DNA of 13,002 nt from Spirochaetaceae bacterium (GCA_003249275.1 QKJO01000133.1:1-13002); one strand, 5' to 3'. Shown: positions 1 to 7,855, counted from the first letter of the stretch. Notes: generated from the letters alone by a model not told the origin. Numbers and translations are program-made.

Positions 1-205
1 GGATGCAGGAAAATTCAATATCCGCAACGATCAGAAACTCATCTATGATATTCTGACAGAGACAAGAACCCTTCTTGTTCAGGGGACCGGTTTCAACTGG
101 AAATCGCCCGATCATTTCAGAATGGTCTTCCTGCCGGATATGGAAGTTCTGACAGTTGTAGCGTCCAGGCTGAAATCTTTTTTTGAAACCTATAAACAGC
201 AGTAA
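1..205 (+). CDS. alaA: AlaA-like class I/II aminotransferase, C-terminal end (partial)
   Basis: Only the last 67 codons are in the window; the 5' part lies off the left edge. The frame starts at base 2 and ends with TAA at 203-205. The tail contains KFNIRNDQ, then LLVQGTGFNW and PDHFRMVFLP. This closely resembles the C-terminus of AlaA-type alanine/pyruvate aminotransferases (PLP fold type I), where the VQGT-FNW...DHFR stretch contributes the arginine that binds the substrate carboxylate. Such enzymes make alanine from pyruvate using glutamate as amino donor, in the cytoplasm. The PLP lysine is outside the window, so catalytic integrity cannot be judged. Assignment to this family is fairly secure; the exact substrate is inferred, and other AlaA/AlaC-like members are possible. 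Confidence 0.75.
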   Translation, partial: DAGKFNIRNDQKLIYDILTETRTLLVQGTGFNWKSPDHFRMVFLPDMEVLTVVASRLKSFFETYKQQ

Positions 206-212
206 AATCAAT

Positions 213-236
213 GCCCCTTCTCTTGTAAGGAGGGGC
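213..236 (+). terminator. Hairpin after the aminotransferase gene, possible weak terminator
   Basis: GCCCCTTC (213-220) pairs with GGAGGGGC (229-236) in an 8-bp stem with one G-U pair and an 8-nt loop, 8 nt after the stop codon. No T-run follows, so it may be a 3'-end-stabilising hairpin or a Rho-dependent end rather than a true intrinsic terminator. Confidence 0.4.
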
Positions 237-265
237 TGAAATCGATATACTCGTCCATCGTAATC

Positions 266-274
266 TTATATAAA
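266..274 (+). promoter_or_regulatory. Candidate -10 region upstream of the coiled-coil gene
   Basis: An AT-rich TTATATAAA stretch (266-274) offers overlapping TATATA/TATAAA -10 hexamers, and transcription starting near 280 would place the AGGAG (286-290) just inside the leader. No good -35 is seen at the expected distance (TATACT at 246-251 is the best), so this is tentative. Confidence 0.3.
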
Positions 275-297
275 AACGATATTTCAGGAGAATTGAA

Positions 298-906
298 ATG
301 CGAAAAACCGCAGTGTTTCTTATCCCTCTCATGTTTCTGACATCTCTTCTGTTTGCCCAGAGAACACCCGTGGCTGTCGACATTCCCACAGCCCAGCAGG
401 AAATCGATGAGCTGACCCGTCAGAATCAGGAGATCGCTGCAGAAAACAGTGAATATGAATCCCAGAACGCCACACTCAGAAATGAAATCGATGCCATGGA
501 AGCCCTGAAGCGAGACATTTTTGTGGCCCAGGGCAAGATCAGCACACAGGCTGGTGATCTGTACAGCATCATGCAGACAGTCAACGATGCAGAGATGAAA
601 GCCAAACTTAACTCACAGATCAGCAGCAACAGAGCTCAGAGATATGCTCTTGAAAAGAAAACTGACGAACTGGACGAGCAGATTGAAATTCACAACTCCC
701 TGGTTGAGAAGAACAACCGCTACATCAACAGAAACATTCTGCAGACAAAAAGAAACAATACAAGGATTGATCATCTGAATGCCAGCATTGACTATTCCCG
801 CAATGAGGGGACAGGAATGGATTCAGCCATTGAAAAATCAAAATCCATGCAGAGTGAAGTGGACAGTCTTCTAAGCCAGAATCCGGCTCCCAGCGTCAAG
901 CGCTGA
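298..906 (+). CDS. Exported coiled-coil protein, function unknown
   Basis: The product is 202 aa. Residues 1-20 (MRKTAVFLIPLMFLTSLLFA) form a typical Sec signal peptide with likely cleavage after LFA, so the mature protein should be periplasmic or surface-located. There is no lipobox cysteine. Residues about 30-190 are rich in Glu, Gln, Asn, Lys and Asp with regularly spaced hydrophobics and almost no Pro or Gly, which indicates a long alpha-helical coiled coil. The C-terminus (PAPSVKR) is short and unstructured. Start choice: AGGAG at 286-290 lies 7 nt before the ATG. The gene appears monocistronic, between a possible promoter and a strong terminator. I do not recognise a named family. By general appearance it could be a structural or scaffold protein of the periplasm, but no function should be assigned. 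Confidence 0.85.
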   Translation: MRKTAVFLIPLMFLTSLLFAQRTPVAVDIPTAQQEIDELTRQNQEIAAENSEYESQNATLRNEIDAMEALKRDIFVAQGKISTQAGDLYSIMQTVNDAEMKAKLNSQISSNRAQRYALEKKTDELDEQIEIHNSLVEKNNRYINRNILQTKRNNTRIDHLNASIDYSRNEGTGMDSAIEKSKSMQSEVDSLLSQNPAPSVKR

Positions 907-929
907 AAGACTATCATCTTTGCCGACAG

Positions 930-957
930 GACCTGTTCATCTGAGCAGGTCTTTTTT
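930..957 (+). terminator. Strong Rho-independent terminator
   Basis: A 9-bp stem, GACCTGTTC/GAGCAGGTC (one G-U pair) with loop ATCT, is followed immediately by six T residues (952-957). It closes the coiled-coil gene and insulates the synthetase operon from it. Confidence 0.92.
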
Positions 958-1032
958 ATTCTGCCGGTGTTCAGTTTATCAGATGAAAAGGTGAAAGACT
1001 GTGCGGATTGTCAGGGATGACGCGCATCTTTG

Positions 1033-1058
1033 GTGATCTGTTCATTTAGGCCCAAGGG
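1033..1058 (+). repeat. 26-bp intergenic near-repeat, copy A
   Basis: This segment matches the minus strand of 11644-11669 at 22 of 26 positions without gaps. The shared core is AGGCCCAAGGG, with GTGATC at the left end and TCATT in the middle. It lies directly upstream of the gltX -35 element, so it could be a regulator-binding site, a degenerate dispersed repeat, or chance. Confidence 0.4.
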
Positions 1059-1092
1059 GGGAGTTTACTCGCTCAGGGCCGAAGGGTATAAT
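1049..1092 (+). promoter_or_regulatory. gltX operon promoter with overlapping inverted repeats
   Basis: A perfect -10 TATAAT at 1087-1092 sits 17 nt downstream of TTTACT (1064-1069, 4/6 match to TTGACA), which predicts a start near 1099 and a leader of only about 22 nt. The -35 is embedded in the perfect inverted repeat GAGT-TT-ACTC (1061-1070). That is nested in a wider GGCCC (1049-1053)/GGGCC (1076-1080) inverted repeat with nearly the same centre, an arrangement that would suit an operator. Confidence 0.65.
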
Positions 1093-1121
1093 CATTGAAA
1101 CTTCAGGTTAAGGAATCAGAC

Positions 1122-2600
1122 ATGTCAGTGCGTGTTCGTTATGCACCGTCACCCACCGGTTTACAGCACATCGGCGGAGTCAGGACGGCGCTGTTCAATT
1201 ATTTTTTTGCAAAAGCCAACGGCGGTACCTTTATCCTCAGAATAGAGGATACGGACCGTGAACGCTATAATGATGAATCGCTGCAGGATCTTTTCAATAC
1301 TTTAAACTGGCTGGGTATCCCCTGGGATGAAGGCCCCGGCAAGGGCGAATACGGCCCCTATCAGCAGTCGGAACGGTTTGATATCTATCAGAAGTATGCA
1401 AAAGAACTGCTTGAAAAAGGCAAGGCTTACTACTGCTTCTGTTCTGCAGAAAGACTGGAGGAAGTCCGGGCCGAGCAGGTGAAGAATAAATCCTCAATCC
1501 AGGGTTATGACCGTCACTGCCGGGATATTGATCCTGCTGAGGCACAGAGACGGAAGGATGCGGGCGAGTCCTGCGTTATAAGACTGAAGGTTCCTCTGGA
1601 TGGGAAAACCACCTTTCATGACGAGGTCATGGGCGATATCACCAGGAAGAACAGCGATGTCAATCCGGATCCCGTCATCGTCAAGACCGACGGTTTTCCG
1701 ACCTACCACCTGGCCAATGTGATCGATGATCATCTTATGAAGGTTACCCATATCATGAGAGCTCAGGAGTGGATTCCTTCCGGCCCCCTCCATGTCATTC
1801 TGTATGAGGCCTTCGGATGGACTCCTCCCAAGTACTGCCATCTGCCACTGGTTATGGGAAAAGACGGTTCCAAACTTTCCAAGCGCCACGGGGCGACGTC
1901 CCTTGTCGATTTCAGACGGAACGGTTATCTGCCAGAAGCCATCATCAACTATATTACCCTGCTGGGATGGTCCTATGACGATTCCAGAGAGTTCTTTGAA
2001 AAGGAAGACCTTGAAAAACTCTTTACTATGGAGAGGATCAACAAGGCACCTTCGGTTTTTGATTATAAAAAGCTGGAGTGGTTCAACGGTCAGTACATCA
2101 GAAAAAGAACCCCCGAGTCACTGATGGAGCTGCTCCTTCCCATCCTCCAGAAGGACGGGCTTGTTTCGGACCCGGTGACAGCCGAAGAAAAGGCAGTCCT
2201 GGACGGAGCCATGCCTCTGGTTCAGGAAAGACTGAAATTCACAACTGAAGTGTCCGAAATGATCCGCTTCCTCTTCAAGGAGATCGATTCCTATGTTGTT
2301 GAAGATGCGGTTCCCAAGAAGATGGAGCTGGATCAGATTCCTCCCATCCTGGATGCCGCCGTGGACATTCTGGCTGATTTCAGTTCCAGAACCCAGGAGG
2401 AAAATGAGCAGGCCTTCTACAACAGATCTCAGGAGATGGGGCTGAAGATGGGGCAGATGATGCAGCCTGTCCGGGTTGCCGTGACGGGAACCAGCATTTC
2501 TCCGCCACTGTTCGAGTCCATCGGACTGCTGGGAGTGGAAAAGGCGGTTCAGAGGATTGGAAATCTCAAGGAACAGATAAGCAAGACCCTGCAGTCTTGA
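1122..2600 (+). CDS. gltX: Glutamyl-tRNA synthetase (class I)
   Basis: A 492-aa cytoplasmic enzyme that charges tRNA-Glu with glutamate using ATP. The Rossmann-fold catalytic domain starts at RVRYAPSPTG and carries the class I HIGH-type signature as HIGG (16-19) and the KMSKS-type loop as KLSKR (251-255). Putative zinc ligands of the bacterial GluRS connector are present: CFC (C105, C107) and Y129/C133. The C-terminal half is the helical anticodon-binding region. Start choice: ATG 1122 has AAGGA at 1110-1114 with 7-nt spacing, and MSVRVRYAPSPTG matches the usual family N-terminus. An in-frame TTG at 1095 lies upstream of the predicted transcription start, so it is unlikely. Length is normal for the family. 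It is the first gene of the gltX-glyQS-tyrS cluster. Whether it is discriminating or also makes Glu-tRNA-Gln for GatCAB cannot be told here. Confidence 0.96.
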   Translation: MSVRVRYAPSPTGLQHIGGVRTALFNYFFAKANGGTFILRIEDTDRERYNDESLQDLFNTLNWLGIPWDEGPGKGEYGPYQQSERFDIYQKYAKELLEKGKAYYCFCSAERLEEVRAEQVKNKSSIQGYDRHCRDIDPAEAQRRKDAGESCVIRLKVPLDGKTTFHDEVMGDITRKNSDVNPDPVIVKTDGFPTYHLANVIDDHLMKVTHIMRAQEWIPSGPLHVILYEAFGWTPPKYCHLPLVMGKDGSKLSKRHGATSLVDFRRNGYLPEAIINYITLLGWSYDDSREFFEKEDLEKLFTMERINKAPSVFDYKKLEWFNGQYIRKRTPESLMELLLPILQKDGLVSDPVTAEEKAVLDGAMPLVQERLKFTTEVSEMIRFLFKEIDSYVVEDAVPKKMELDQIPPILDAAVDILADFSSRTQEENEQAFYNRSQEMGLKMGQMMQPVRVAVTGTSISPPLFESIGLLGVEKAVQRIGNLKEQISKTLQS

Positions 2601-2610
2601 TGAAAATAAC

Positions 2611-2667
2611 CGGTCCCGCCTGTCGGGGCCGATGATCACACCGCGGGGACTTTCAGCCGCCGGCGGC
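2611..2667 (+). other. GC-rich hairpins in the gltX-glyQS gap
   Basis: CGGTCCCG (2611-2618) pairs with CGGGGCCG (2624-2631), 8 bp with one G-U and a 5-nt loop. The same left arm could instead pair distally with GCGGGGAC (2643-2650, one bulge). Further on is a perfect 12-bp palindrome GCCGCCGGCGGC (2656-2667), ending 9 nt before the AAAGGA ribosome site (2677-2682) of glyQS. No T-run follows any of them, so complete termination is not expected. They may act in mRNA processing, stability or partial attenuation. Confidence 0.5.
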
Positions 2668-2689
2668 AACTACAAGAAAGGAATAAATC

Positions 2690-4075
2690 ATGGCCAAGGA
2701 AAAGAAAGCAAATCAGATCAGCAACAAATTCGGCGCGTCCATGGAGAAAATCGTCTCCCTAGCCAAGAGGAGAGGTTTTGTTTATCCCTCCAGTGAAATC
2801 TACGGCGGACTCTCTGCCACCTGGGATTACGGTCCTCTGGGTGTTGAGCTGAAGAAGAATATCCAGGAAATCTGGTGGCGCGAAATGACCCGTCTTCAGG
2901 ACAACATCGTCGGTCTGGATGCCGCCATCATGATGCATCCCCGAACCTGGGAAGCCTCAGGTCATGTTGAAAACTTTTCCGATCCTCTTGTGGACTGCAA
3001 ACAGTGCAAGACCAGATTCCGGGAAGACAAGCTGGCTCCCGAAGTCATTGCCAGCAAGACCTGTCCCGAATGCGGCGGCGAACTGACCGAACCCAGACAG
3101 TTCAACCTCATGTTCACCACCCATCTGGGACCCGTAGCCGACAGCGGCTCCGTCGTTTACCTCAGACCCGAAACCGCCCAGGGTATTTTCGTCAACTTCA
3201 AAAATGTTGTTGATACGAGCCGTGTTCAGATTCCCTTCGGTATCGCCCAGGTGGGAAAAGCCTTCAGAAATGAAATCACCACCAAAAACTTTATCTTCAG
3301 AACCTGTGAATTTGAACAGATGGAGATGCAGTTCTTTGTCAAACCCGGCACCGATGATGAGTGGTTCGCCTACTGGAAAGAGCAGAGAATGAAATACTAC
3401 ACCGATCAGCTTGGTATCCTGCCCGAGAATCTGCATTTTCATCAGCACGGTCCCGGCGAACTGGCTCACTATGCCAAGGATGCCTACGATGTGGAATATC
3501 AGTATCCCTTCGGCTGGGAAGAGCAGGAAGGAATCCACAACAGAACCGATTTCGACCTGGGCCGTCACAGCGAATACTGCGGTAAAGAGATCAACTATAT
3601 GGATCCCGTAACCAACGAACGGTACATTCCCTATGTCATCGAAACCTCTGCCGGTCTGACACGGAGCGTTCTGGTCTGTCTGATGGATGCCTATCATGAA
3701 GAGACCATCGGTGAAGACAAGGACGGAAATCCCGATGTGAGAACCGTCCTTCATCTGCATCCCAATGTGGCTCCCGTAAAGGCGGCTGTCCTTCCTCTTG
3801 TGAAAAAAGACGGCCTCTCCGAACTGGCAAAGGATATCCAGAAGGAACTCTCCGAGGACTTCAACACCTTCTTTGACCAGTCGGGCGCCATCGGACGCCG
3901 TTACCGCCGTCAGGATGAGATCGGAACACCCTTCTGCATCACCGTGGATTACGACAGCAAGGAAAACAACGACGTTACGGTTCGTTTCCGTGATTCCATG
4001 GAGCAGATCAGAGTACCCAGAGCGGGTCTTGCCGCCAGGCTCAAGGAAGAAATCAAAAAGTACAAGAGGGTATGA
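2690..4075 (+). CDS. glyQS: Glycyl-tRNA synthetase, single-chain dimeric type (class II)
   Basis: A 461-aa enzyme attaching glycine to tRNA-Gly. It is the alpha2 homodimeric form, not the alpha2-beta2 GlyQ/GlyS form. Class II features are visible: motif 1 region [15 protein letters not shown] (37-51), [10 protein letters not shown] (158-167), motif 2 from AFRNEIT to FEQME (191-212), and motif 3 [10 protein letters not shown] (322-331). Two CxxC pairs (C103/C106 and C125/C128) look like a zinc-binding insertion. The C-terminal anticodon-binding domain runs from about 355 ([17 protein letters not shown]) to the end. AAAGGA at 2677-2682 precedes the ATG by 7 nt. It follows gltX by 89 nt, and its stop overlaps the ATG of tyrS (ATGA), which supports co-transcription and coupled translation. 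Confidence 0.96.
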   Translation: MAKEKKANQISNKFGASMEKIVSLAKRRGFVYPSSEIYGGLSATWDYGPLGVELKKNIQEIWWREMTRLQDNIVGLDAAIMMHPRTWEASGHVENFSDPLVDCKQCKTRFREDKLAPEVIASKTCPECGGELTEPRQFNLMFTTHLGPVADSGSVVYLRPETAQGIFVNFKNVVDTSRVQIPFGIAQVGKAFRNEITTKNFIFRTCEFEQMEMQFFVKPGTDDEWFAYWKEQRMKYYTDQLGILPENLHFHQHGPGELAHYAKDAYDVEYQYPFGWEEQEGIHNRTDFDLGRHSEYCGKEINYMDPVTNERYIPYVIETSAGLTRSVLVCLMDAYHEETIGEDKDGNPDVRTVLHLHPNVAPVKAAVLPLVKKDGLSELAKDIQKELSEDFNTFFDQSGAIGRRYRRQDEIGTPFCITVDYDSKENNDVTVRFRDSMEQIRVPRAGLAARLKEEIKKYKRV

Positions 4076-5325
4076 TACGGATGAATGCAGCACTTGCAAC
4101 ACTCAAGGAACGAGGATTCTTCAAGCAGTGTACCGATGAAGAACTTCTCAATAAAAAACTGGATGAAGGTCCTGTCCGCATCTATGTGGGTGTAGACCCA
4201 ACCGGTCCCTCCATGCATATCGGACACATGGTGCCTCTGTTTGCCATGCACCATCTACAGCAGGCCGGACATCTCCCCATTATCCTGGTGGGAGGCGGTA
4301 CGGCCCGTATCGGCGATCCATCGGGCAAGAGCGATATGCGAAAGATGCAGACCGTTGAAGAGATCAAGCAGAATGCCGAGAAGCTCAAGGCTCAGATCTC
4401 GCGGTTTATAAGCTTTGAAGAGGGAGGCGCCAAACTGGCGGATAATGCCGACTGGCTGGCCCCTCTGAACTACATTGAATTCCTCCGCGACATAGGACGG
4501 CATTTCTCGGTCAACCGGATGCTGACCTTTGAAGCCTACAAGCTGAGGCTTGAAAAGGGTCTCTCTTTTATTGAATTCAACTACCAGCTCCTCCAGTCCT
4601 ACGACTTTCTCGAGCTCTTCAGACGGGAGAACTGTATCCTTCAGATCGGCGGAGACGATCAGTGGGGCAATATCGTGGCCGGAATGGAGCTGATCCGCCG
4701 TGTGGAAGGCGGGGAGGCCATGGGTCTGACTTTTCCGCTGGTCACCAGAAGCGACGGCAAGAAGATGGGCAAGACCGAAAAAGGCGCCGTCTTTCTTGAT
4801 CCTTCCATGACCAGCGTCTACGACTTCTACCAGTACTGGCGGAATGTGGCCGATGCGGATGTGGAAAAGTTCCTTCTCATGTACACCTTCCTTCCCGTGG
4901 AGGAGTGTAAAAAACTCGGAGCCCTGAAGGATCAGGAGATCAACAAGGCAAAAGAGATCCTGGCTTATGAGCAGACAAAGATCATTCACGGCCAGGAAGA
5001 GGCGGACAAGGCAAGGGAGGCGGCACTGGCTGCTTTCACTGAAGGGGGGACGCAGGACAAGTCCGGCATGCCTTCGGCAGACCTGAAAGCTTCCGAACTG
5101 GAAGCAGGGATCAACATTATGGATCTCTATGTCCTTTCCGGACTGTGCAGCTCAAAGAGCGACGCCAGACGCCTGATCAGTCAGGGAGGAGCCGCCGTCA
5201 ACGGAGATAAAATCAGTGATGTGGATGCCGTGATCGGCAGTTCTTTTGCCCTACCCGACGGAGATGAAACAGAGATCATCCTGAAGGCCGGTAAGAAGCG
5301 GTTCTTCCGTTTTATCATAATCTGA
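4072..5325 (+). CDS. tyrS: Tyrosyl-tRNA synthetase (class I, with S4 domain)
   Basis: A 417-aa enzyme that charges tRNA-Tyr, active as a homodimer in the cytoplasm. The catalytic Rossmann domain has [15 protein letters not shown] with a perfect HIGH (49-52), the tyrosine-pocket region [11 protein letters not shown] (169-179), GDDQWGN (194-200) and the ATP loop KMGKT (231-235), the TyrRS form of KMSKS. The helical domain follows, then a C-terminal S4 RNA-binding domain (about 355-417, including [20 protein letters not shown]). Start choice: ATG 4072 overlaps the glyQS stop as ATGA. A second in-frame ATG at 4081 has better spacing (11 nt) from the only ribosome-site-like stretch, GAGG at 4066-4069, and may be the real start; both N-termini are acceptable for the family. 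It is the last gene of the cluster, followed by a terminator. Confidence 0.95.
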   Translation: MIRMNAALATLKERGFFKQCTDEELLNKKLDEGPVRIYVGVDPTGPSMHIGHMVPLFAMHHLQQAGHLPIILVGGGTARIGDPSGKSDMRKMQTVEEIKQNAEKLKAQISRFISFEEGGAKLADNADWLAPLNYIEFLRDIGRHFSVNRMLTFEAYKLRLEKGLSFIEFNYQLLQSYDFLELFRRENCILQIGGDDQWGNIVAGMELIRRVEGGEAMGLTFPLVTRSDGKKMGKTEKGAVFLDPSMTSVYDFYQYWRNVADADVEKFLLMYTFLPVEECKKLGALKDQEINKAKEILAYEQTKIIHGQEEADKAREAALAAFTEGGTQDKSGMPSADLKASELEAGINIMDLYVLSGLCSSKSDARRLISQGGAAVNGDKISDVDAVIGSSFALPDGDETEIILKAGKKRFFRFIII

Positions 5326-5349
5326 TTCACAGCAATTCAAGATACAAAG

Positions 5350-5375
5350 ACCCGCCCTGATCCGGCGGGTTTTTT
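5350..5375 (+). terminator. Terminator after tyrS
   Basis: ACCCGCC (5350-5356) and GGCGGGT (5364-5370) form a 7-bp stem with a 7-nt loop, followed by six T (5370-5375). It overlaps the stop codon of the convergent lipoprotein gene. Read on the minus strand the same hairpin is followed only by the weak tract TCTTTGT, so it may serve both directions, better on the plus strand. Confidence 0.92.
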
Positions 5376-6015
5376 ATTCCTTTCCCGCTGACTCGGACAG
5401 AGCCTTTACAGCCGCCGTCAGAGGGTGATCGCCGGGCAGATATCCGGAAAAACGGCGGATGAGCTCTGCTGACTCGTTTTCCATTCCATATGAACTGTAT
5501 ATCCTTGCCAGTTCAAGGGGAATCAGGATCTGTTTTTCCATCTGACTCATCGCCGTGAGGAGGAGGGTGATCGCTCTTTCCGCATTTCCCGATGCGATTT
5601 CCGCCCGTGCCGCGAGATAGAGCAGGAAAGGATCTTCCGAGGAGAGAGCAAGACCTTCTTTGAGAAGAGAGGAGGCTTCCTCAACTCTCCCCAGTTCAAG
5701 ATAAGCGGCGCTAAGCCGTTTCAATACATCCAGATCCGCATAATCTTTCCGGACAAGCTCCTCCCAGAGCAGGAGGGCTTCTCTGCTTTTTCCCGTCTGG
5801 TTGAGGACCCGGGCGTACATGACCGTATTCTCCGTGAAACCGGGAAAGCGGCTGTTTAACTCTTCAAAAATCTTCAGTGCCGACTCTTCCTTACCGCAGT
5901 AGTAGAGCCGGACAGCCTCGGAGAACCGCCTGTACTCCTCCTGTCCCGGAGAAACGTTGCAGGAGACCAGCAGCAGGGATGTAAGGATCGTGAGACTCCG
6001 TAAAATCCGGGACAT
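5374..6015 (-). CDS. TPR-repeat lipoprotein
   Basis: The product is 213 aa. A signal peptide with a lipobox (LVSC, Cys19) indicates lipidation and membrane anchoring facing the periplasm or cell surface. The mature part is almost entirely helical, with about five TPR-like 34-residue repeats (roughly 27-59, 60-92, 93-126, 127-159 and 162-195). The clearest units contain YARVLNQTGKSREALLLWEEL and LSAAYLELGRVEEASSLLKEG-like patterns, split here at about 61-86 and 97-119. TPR solenoids scaffold protein-protein contacts; no partner can be inferred. AAGGA lies only 3 nt before the ATG, a tight spacing. The start is 55 nt after the DUF115 gene, so it is probably the last gene of the lepB operon. The substrate or complex is unknown. 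Confidence 0.85.
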   Translation of the reverse strand: MSRILRSLTILTSLLLVSCNVSPGQEEYRRFSEAVRLYYCGKEESALKIFEELNSRFPGFTENTVMYARVLNQTGKSREALLLWEELVRKDYADLDVLKRLSAAYLELGRVEEASSLLKEGLALSSEDPFLLYLAARAEIASGNAERAITLLLTAMSQMEKQILIPLELARIYSSYGMENESAELIRRFSGYLPGDHPLTAAVKALSESAGKE

Positions 6016-6070
6016 GAATCCTTAACGGGAAATCCGTCGTGATCAATTCAGGAATATGGAAAACAATGGC

Positions 6071-7855
6071 TCAGATTCTGATCCGGCTGATCATCGATCT
6101 GTGAAATGACAGACTCTGATTGAGTTTTGTGTAAAGCCTCAGCGAATTTTCAATGATCTCGCTTTCCGATAGCACTTCGCCGGAATCATGAAACTGGTCC
6201 TCCAGAACCGGCGCCAGTATGAAACCGGCCATCTCACGGCTCTCTCTGTTCAGGATGGCCCGGTCTATGGAATTCAGCCTGTTCAGAAGATCGGGACCGG
6301 AAGACCCCGATTTCAGTTTTGCGGAGATATTCATGCCCTCTCCGGTCAGGCGTATGAGGTCATCCAGTTCTTCCAGGAGTGACGATAAGGCCAGATTCAG
6401 CGATTCAGGGCTTGTGCCGGAGGGGATCTTCTTCAGCTCATCAAGCTTTGCATCAATCTTTTCCCTTATCTCGGGAAATGCCTGCAGTGTGTCGGGATCA
6501 GAGCAATCCATTCCCTGAATGGCAACCCCCCGGCGGGAGAGTCTGCTAGTGCGGATGTGGGGAAATGTCTTCATCTGCTCTTCGAACCAGCGGATGTAGA
6601 TTTTCATCCTCTGATCAGTCAGAACGTCATCACCCATTTCGTTTTCGGCCTTGTAGGGATTTCCGCCCATCAGTGACAGCCAGGACGGGGTTTCAACGGG
6701 CGAGAGTCTCAGACTGTTCCCGTGGACCCTTTCTTCGAATGTACTGCCCCTGTAATGAGTCTCTCCGTCTGGAAACGACAGATCCAACCCGGCGCAGTAG
6801 ATCTCCGTCATACCGCAGCAGCGAATGAAATCCCAGGCGGCCGTGGCAACCGATCCTCCCGATTTCAGTTTTCCCTTGATCCCCGACCGTGATTCAAAAT
6901 ACTGACCTAAAGGAAAAGGAGTGGAGCAGAAAAAGGCAGCGCCCTTGAAATCACTCAGAACGGAAGGATAGGTCGATACATCGCTGATCAGGATAGACCG
7001 GGATGTCCTGCATCTGTCCAGATGCCGGGAATTCCAGTACTGAGGATCCGTCAGGATCAGAAAATCAGGTTCCACACCCACGGACAGGCAGGCTTTGAGT
7101 GCTGTATCCACGCATACGACTACCATTCTGCGCCGCAGATCCTTGAGCAGGGGAAGAACTTCTTCCAGAGTCGGTCCGGCAGCCAGCAGCAGGGCAGGAA
7201 AGCCTGTAAAAGAGTTGTTCAGTGTGCTGACACCCGGATATCTGGCCGTGAGCGGCAGGTTCCGGCAGATATTGCTGACCCACAGACGGCTGAATTTGTT
7301 AAGAGTATTGACGTTGATCTCTTTTCTGGCCAGAAATTCCTGGACCACCCTGTCACAGCCGGCAAAATACTCTCTGTTCAAGGACACGACTGAACGGAGC
7401 ATGAATACCTGGATATTCCGGTGAGGCTGGTTTTCAAGGAGGGCCGGCATGGCTTCCGGTGATGCTCCCAGAGCCAGTGAGAATCGGGGATCCAGAAAGA
7501 TGCCACTGTAATCTCTCAGCCCCAGGGCATAATTGAATAGGGCCGTATCCGGTTCCACAACGGCATAAGGGGTCGCGGGATGGTTCTTCTGAAATTCTTC
7601 CAGATGATAGGCCAGGCCGAAGCCGTAGATAAGACAGAAGGGACATTTTCCCGGGATGCTGGTTTCCACCAGTCTCTGTGCTTCCAGACGGGGTGCCCTG
7701 GATGAATGAATCCAGGTTCCGCCGTATTTCATACTGACCATGCCGTCGGAAGTCTGAACCGTTTGTGTCTCTTTTTCGGGAGACCTGTCCAGTTTCTTTT
7801 CAATACCCGGGAATCTCTGTTCAAGAATAGCTCTGTTCTGACTGTAGTAGTTCAC
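6071..7855 (-). CDS. DUF115 / Maf (motility accessory factor)-like protein
   Basis: A 594-aa soluble protein without signal peptide. The central domain (about 195-370) resembles the MptE-like DUF115/MAF_flag10 family: AAGPTLEE (225-232), a VCVDTALKACL strand-helix (247-257), VEPDFLILTDPQ (261-272), GGSVATAAWDFIRCCG (333-348) and GLDLSFPDGETHYRG (356-370). Family members near flagellin genes are nucleotide-sugar (sialic/pseudaminic-type) transferases or accessory factors for flagellin glycosylation; archaeal MptE is a pterin pyrophosphokinase. The N-terminal 190 and C-terminal 200 residues are less defined, the latter helical. It starts with GTG inside a GTGA overlap with the PBP stop, so translation is probably coupled. 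No flagellar or sugar-biosynthesis gene is in this window, so a glycosylation role is inferred from family only. Confidence 0.8.
   Translation of the reverse strand: MNYYSQNRAILEQRFPGIEKKLDRSPEKETQTVQTSDGMVSMKYGGTWIHSSRAPRLEAQRLVETSIPGKCPFCLIYGFGLAYHLEEFQKNHPATPYAVVEPDTALFNYALGLRDYSGIFLDPRFSLALGASPEAMPALLENQPHRNIQVFMLRSVVSLNREYFAGCDRVVQEFLARKEINVNTLNKFSRLWVSNICRNLPLTARYPGVSTLNNSFTGFPALLLAAGPTLEEVLPLLKDLRRRMVVVCVDTALKACLSVGVEPDFLILTDPQYWNSRHLDRCRTSRSILISDVSTYPSVLSDFKGAAFFCSTPFPLGQYFESRSGIKGKLKSGGSVATAAWDFIRCCGMTEIYCAGLDLSFPDGETHYRGSTFEERVHGNSLRLSPVETPSWLSLMGGNPYKAENEMGDDVLTDQRMKIYIRWFEEQMKTFPHIRTSRLSRRGVAIQGMDCSDPDTLQAFPEIREKIDAKLDELKKIPSGTSPESLNLALSSLLEELDDLIRLTGEGMNISAKLKSGSSGPDLLNRLNSIDRAILNRESREMAGFILAPVLEDQFHDSGEVLSESEIIENSLRLYTKLNQSLSFHRSMISRIRI

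Noticed and set aside
1095..1121. Nine-codon N-terminal extension of gltX from a TTG start.
   Set aside because: The TTG lies 3 nt after the TATAAT hexamer, upstream of the predicted transcript start, and family members begin near the ATG at 1122.
958..1121. T-box or other long riboswitch leader ahead of the synthetase operon.
   Set aside because: No T-box core (AGGGUGG-ACCGCG) or terminator/antiterminator is visible, and the likely promoter leaves only about 22 nt of leader.
2957..4102. Long open frame of 381 codons on the minus strand.
   Set aside because: It is fully antisense to the well-supported glyQS, has no recognisable domain, and reads like a codon-bias shadow.
4255..4989. Minus-strand open frame of 244 codons.
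   Set aside because: Antisense to the tyrS catalytic domain, without ribosome site or family resemblance.
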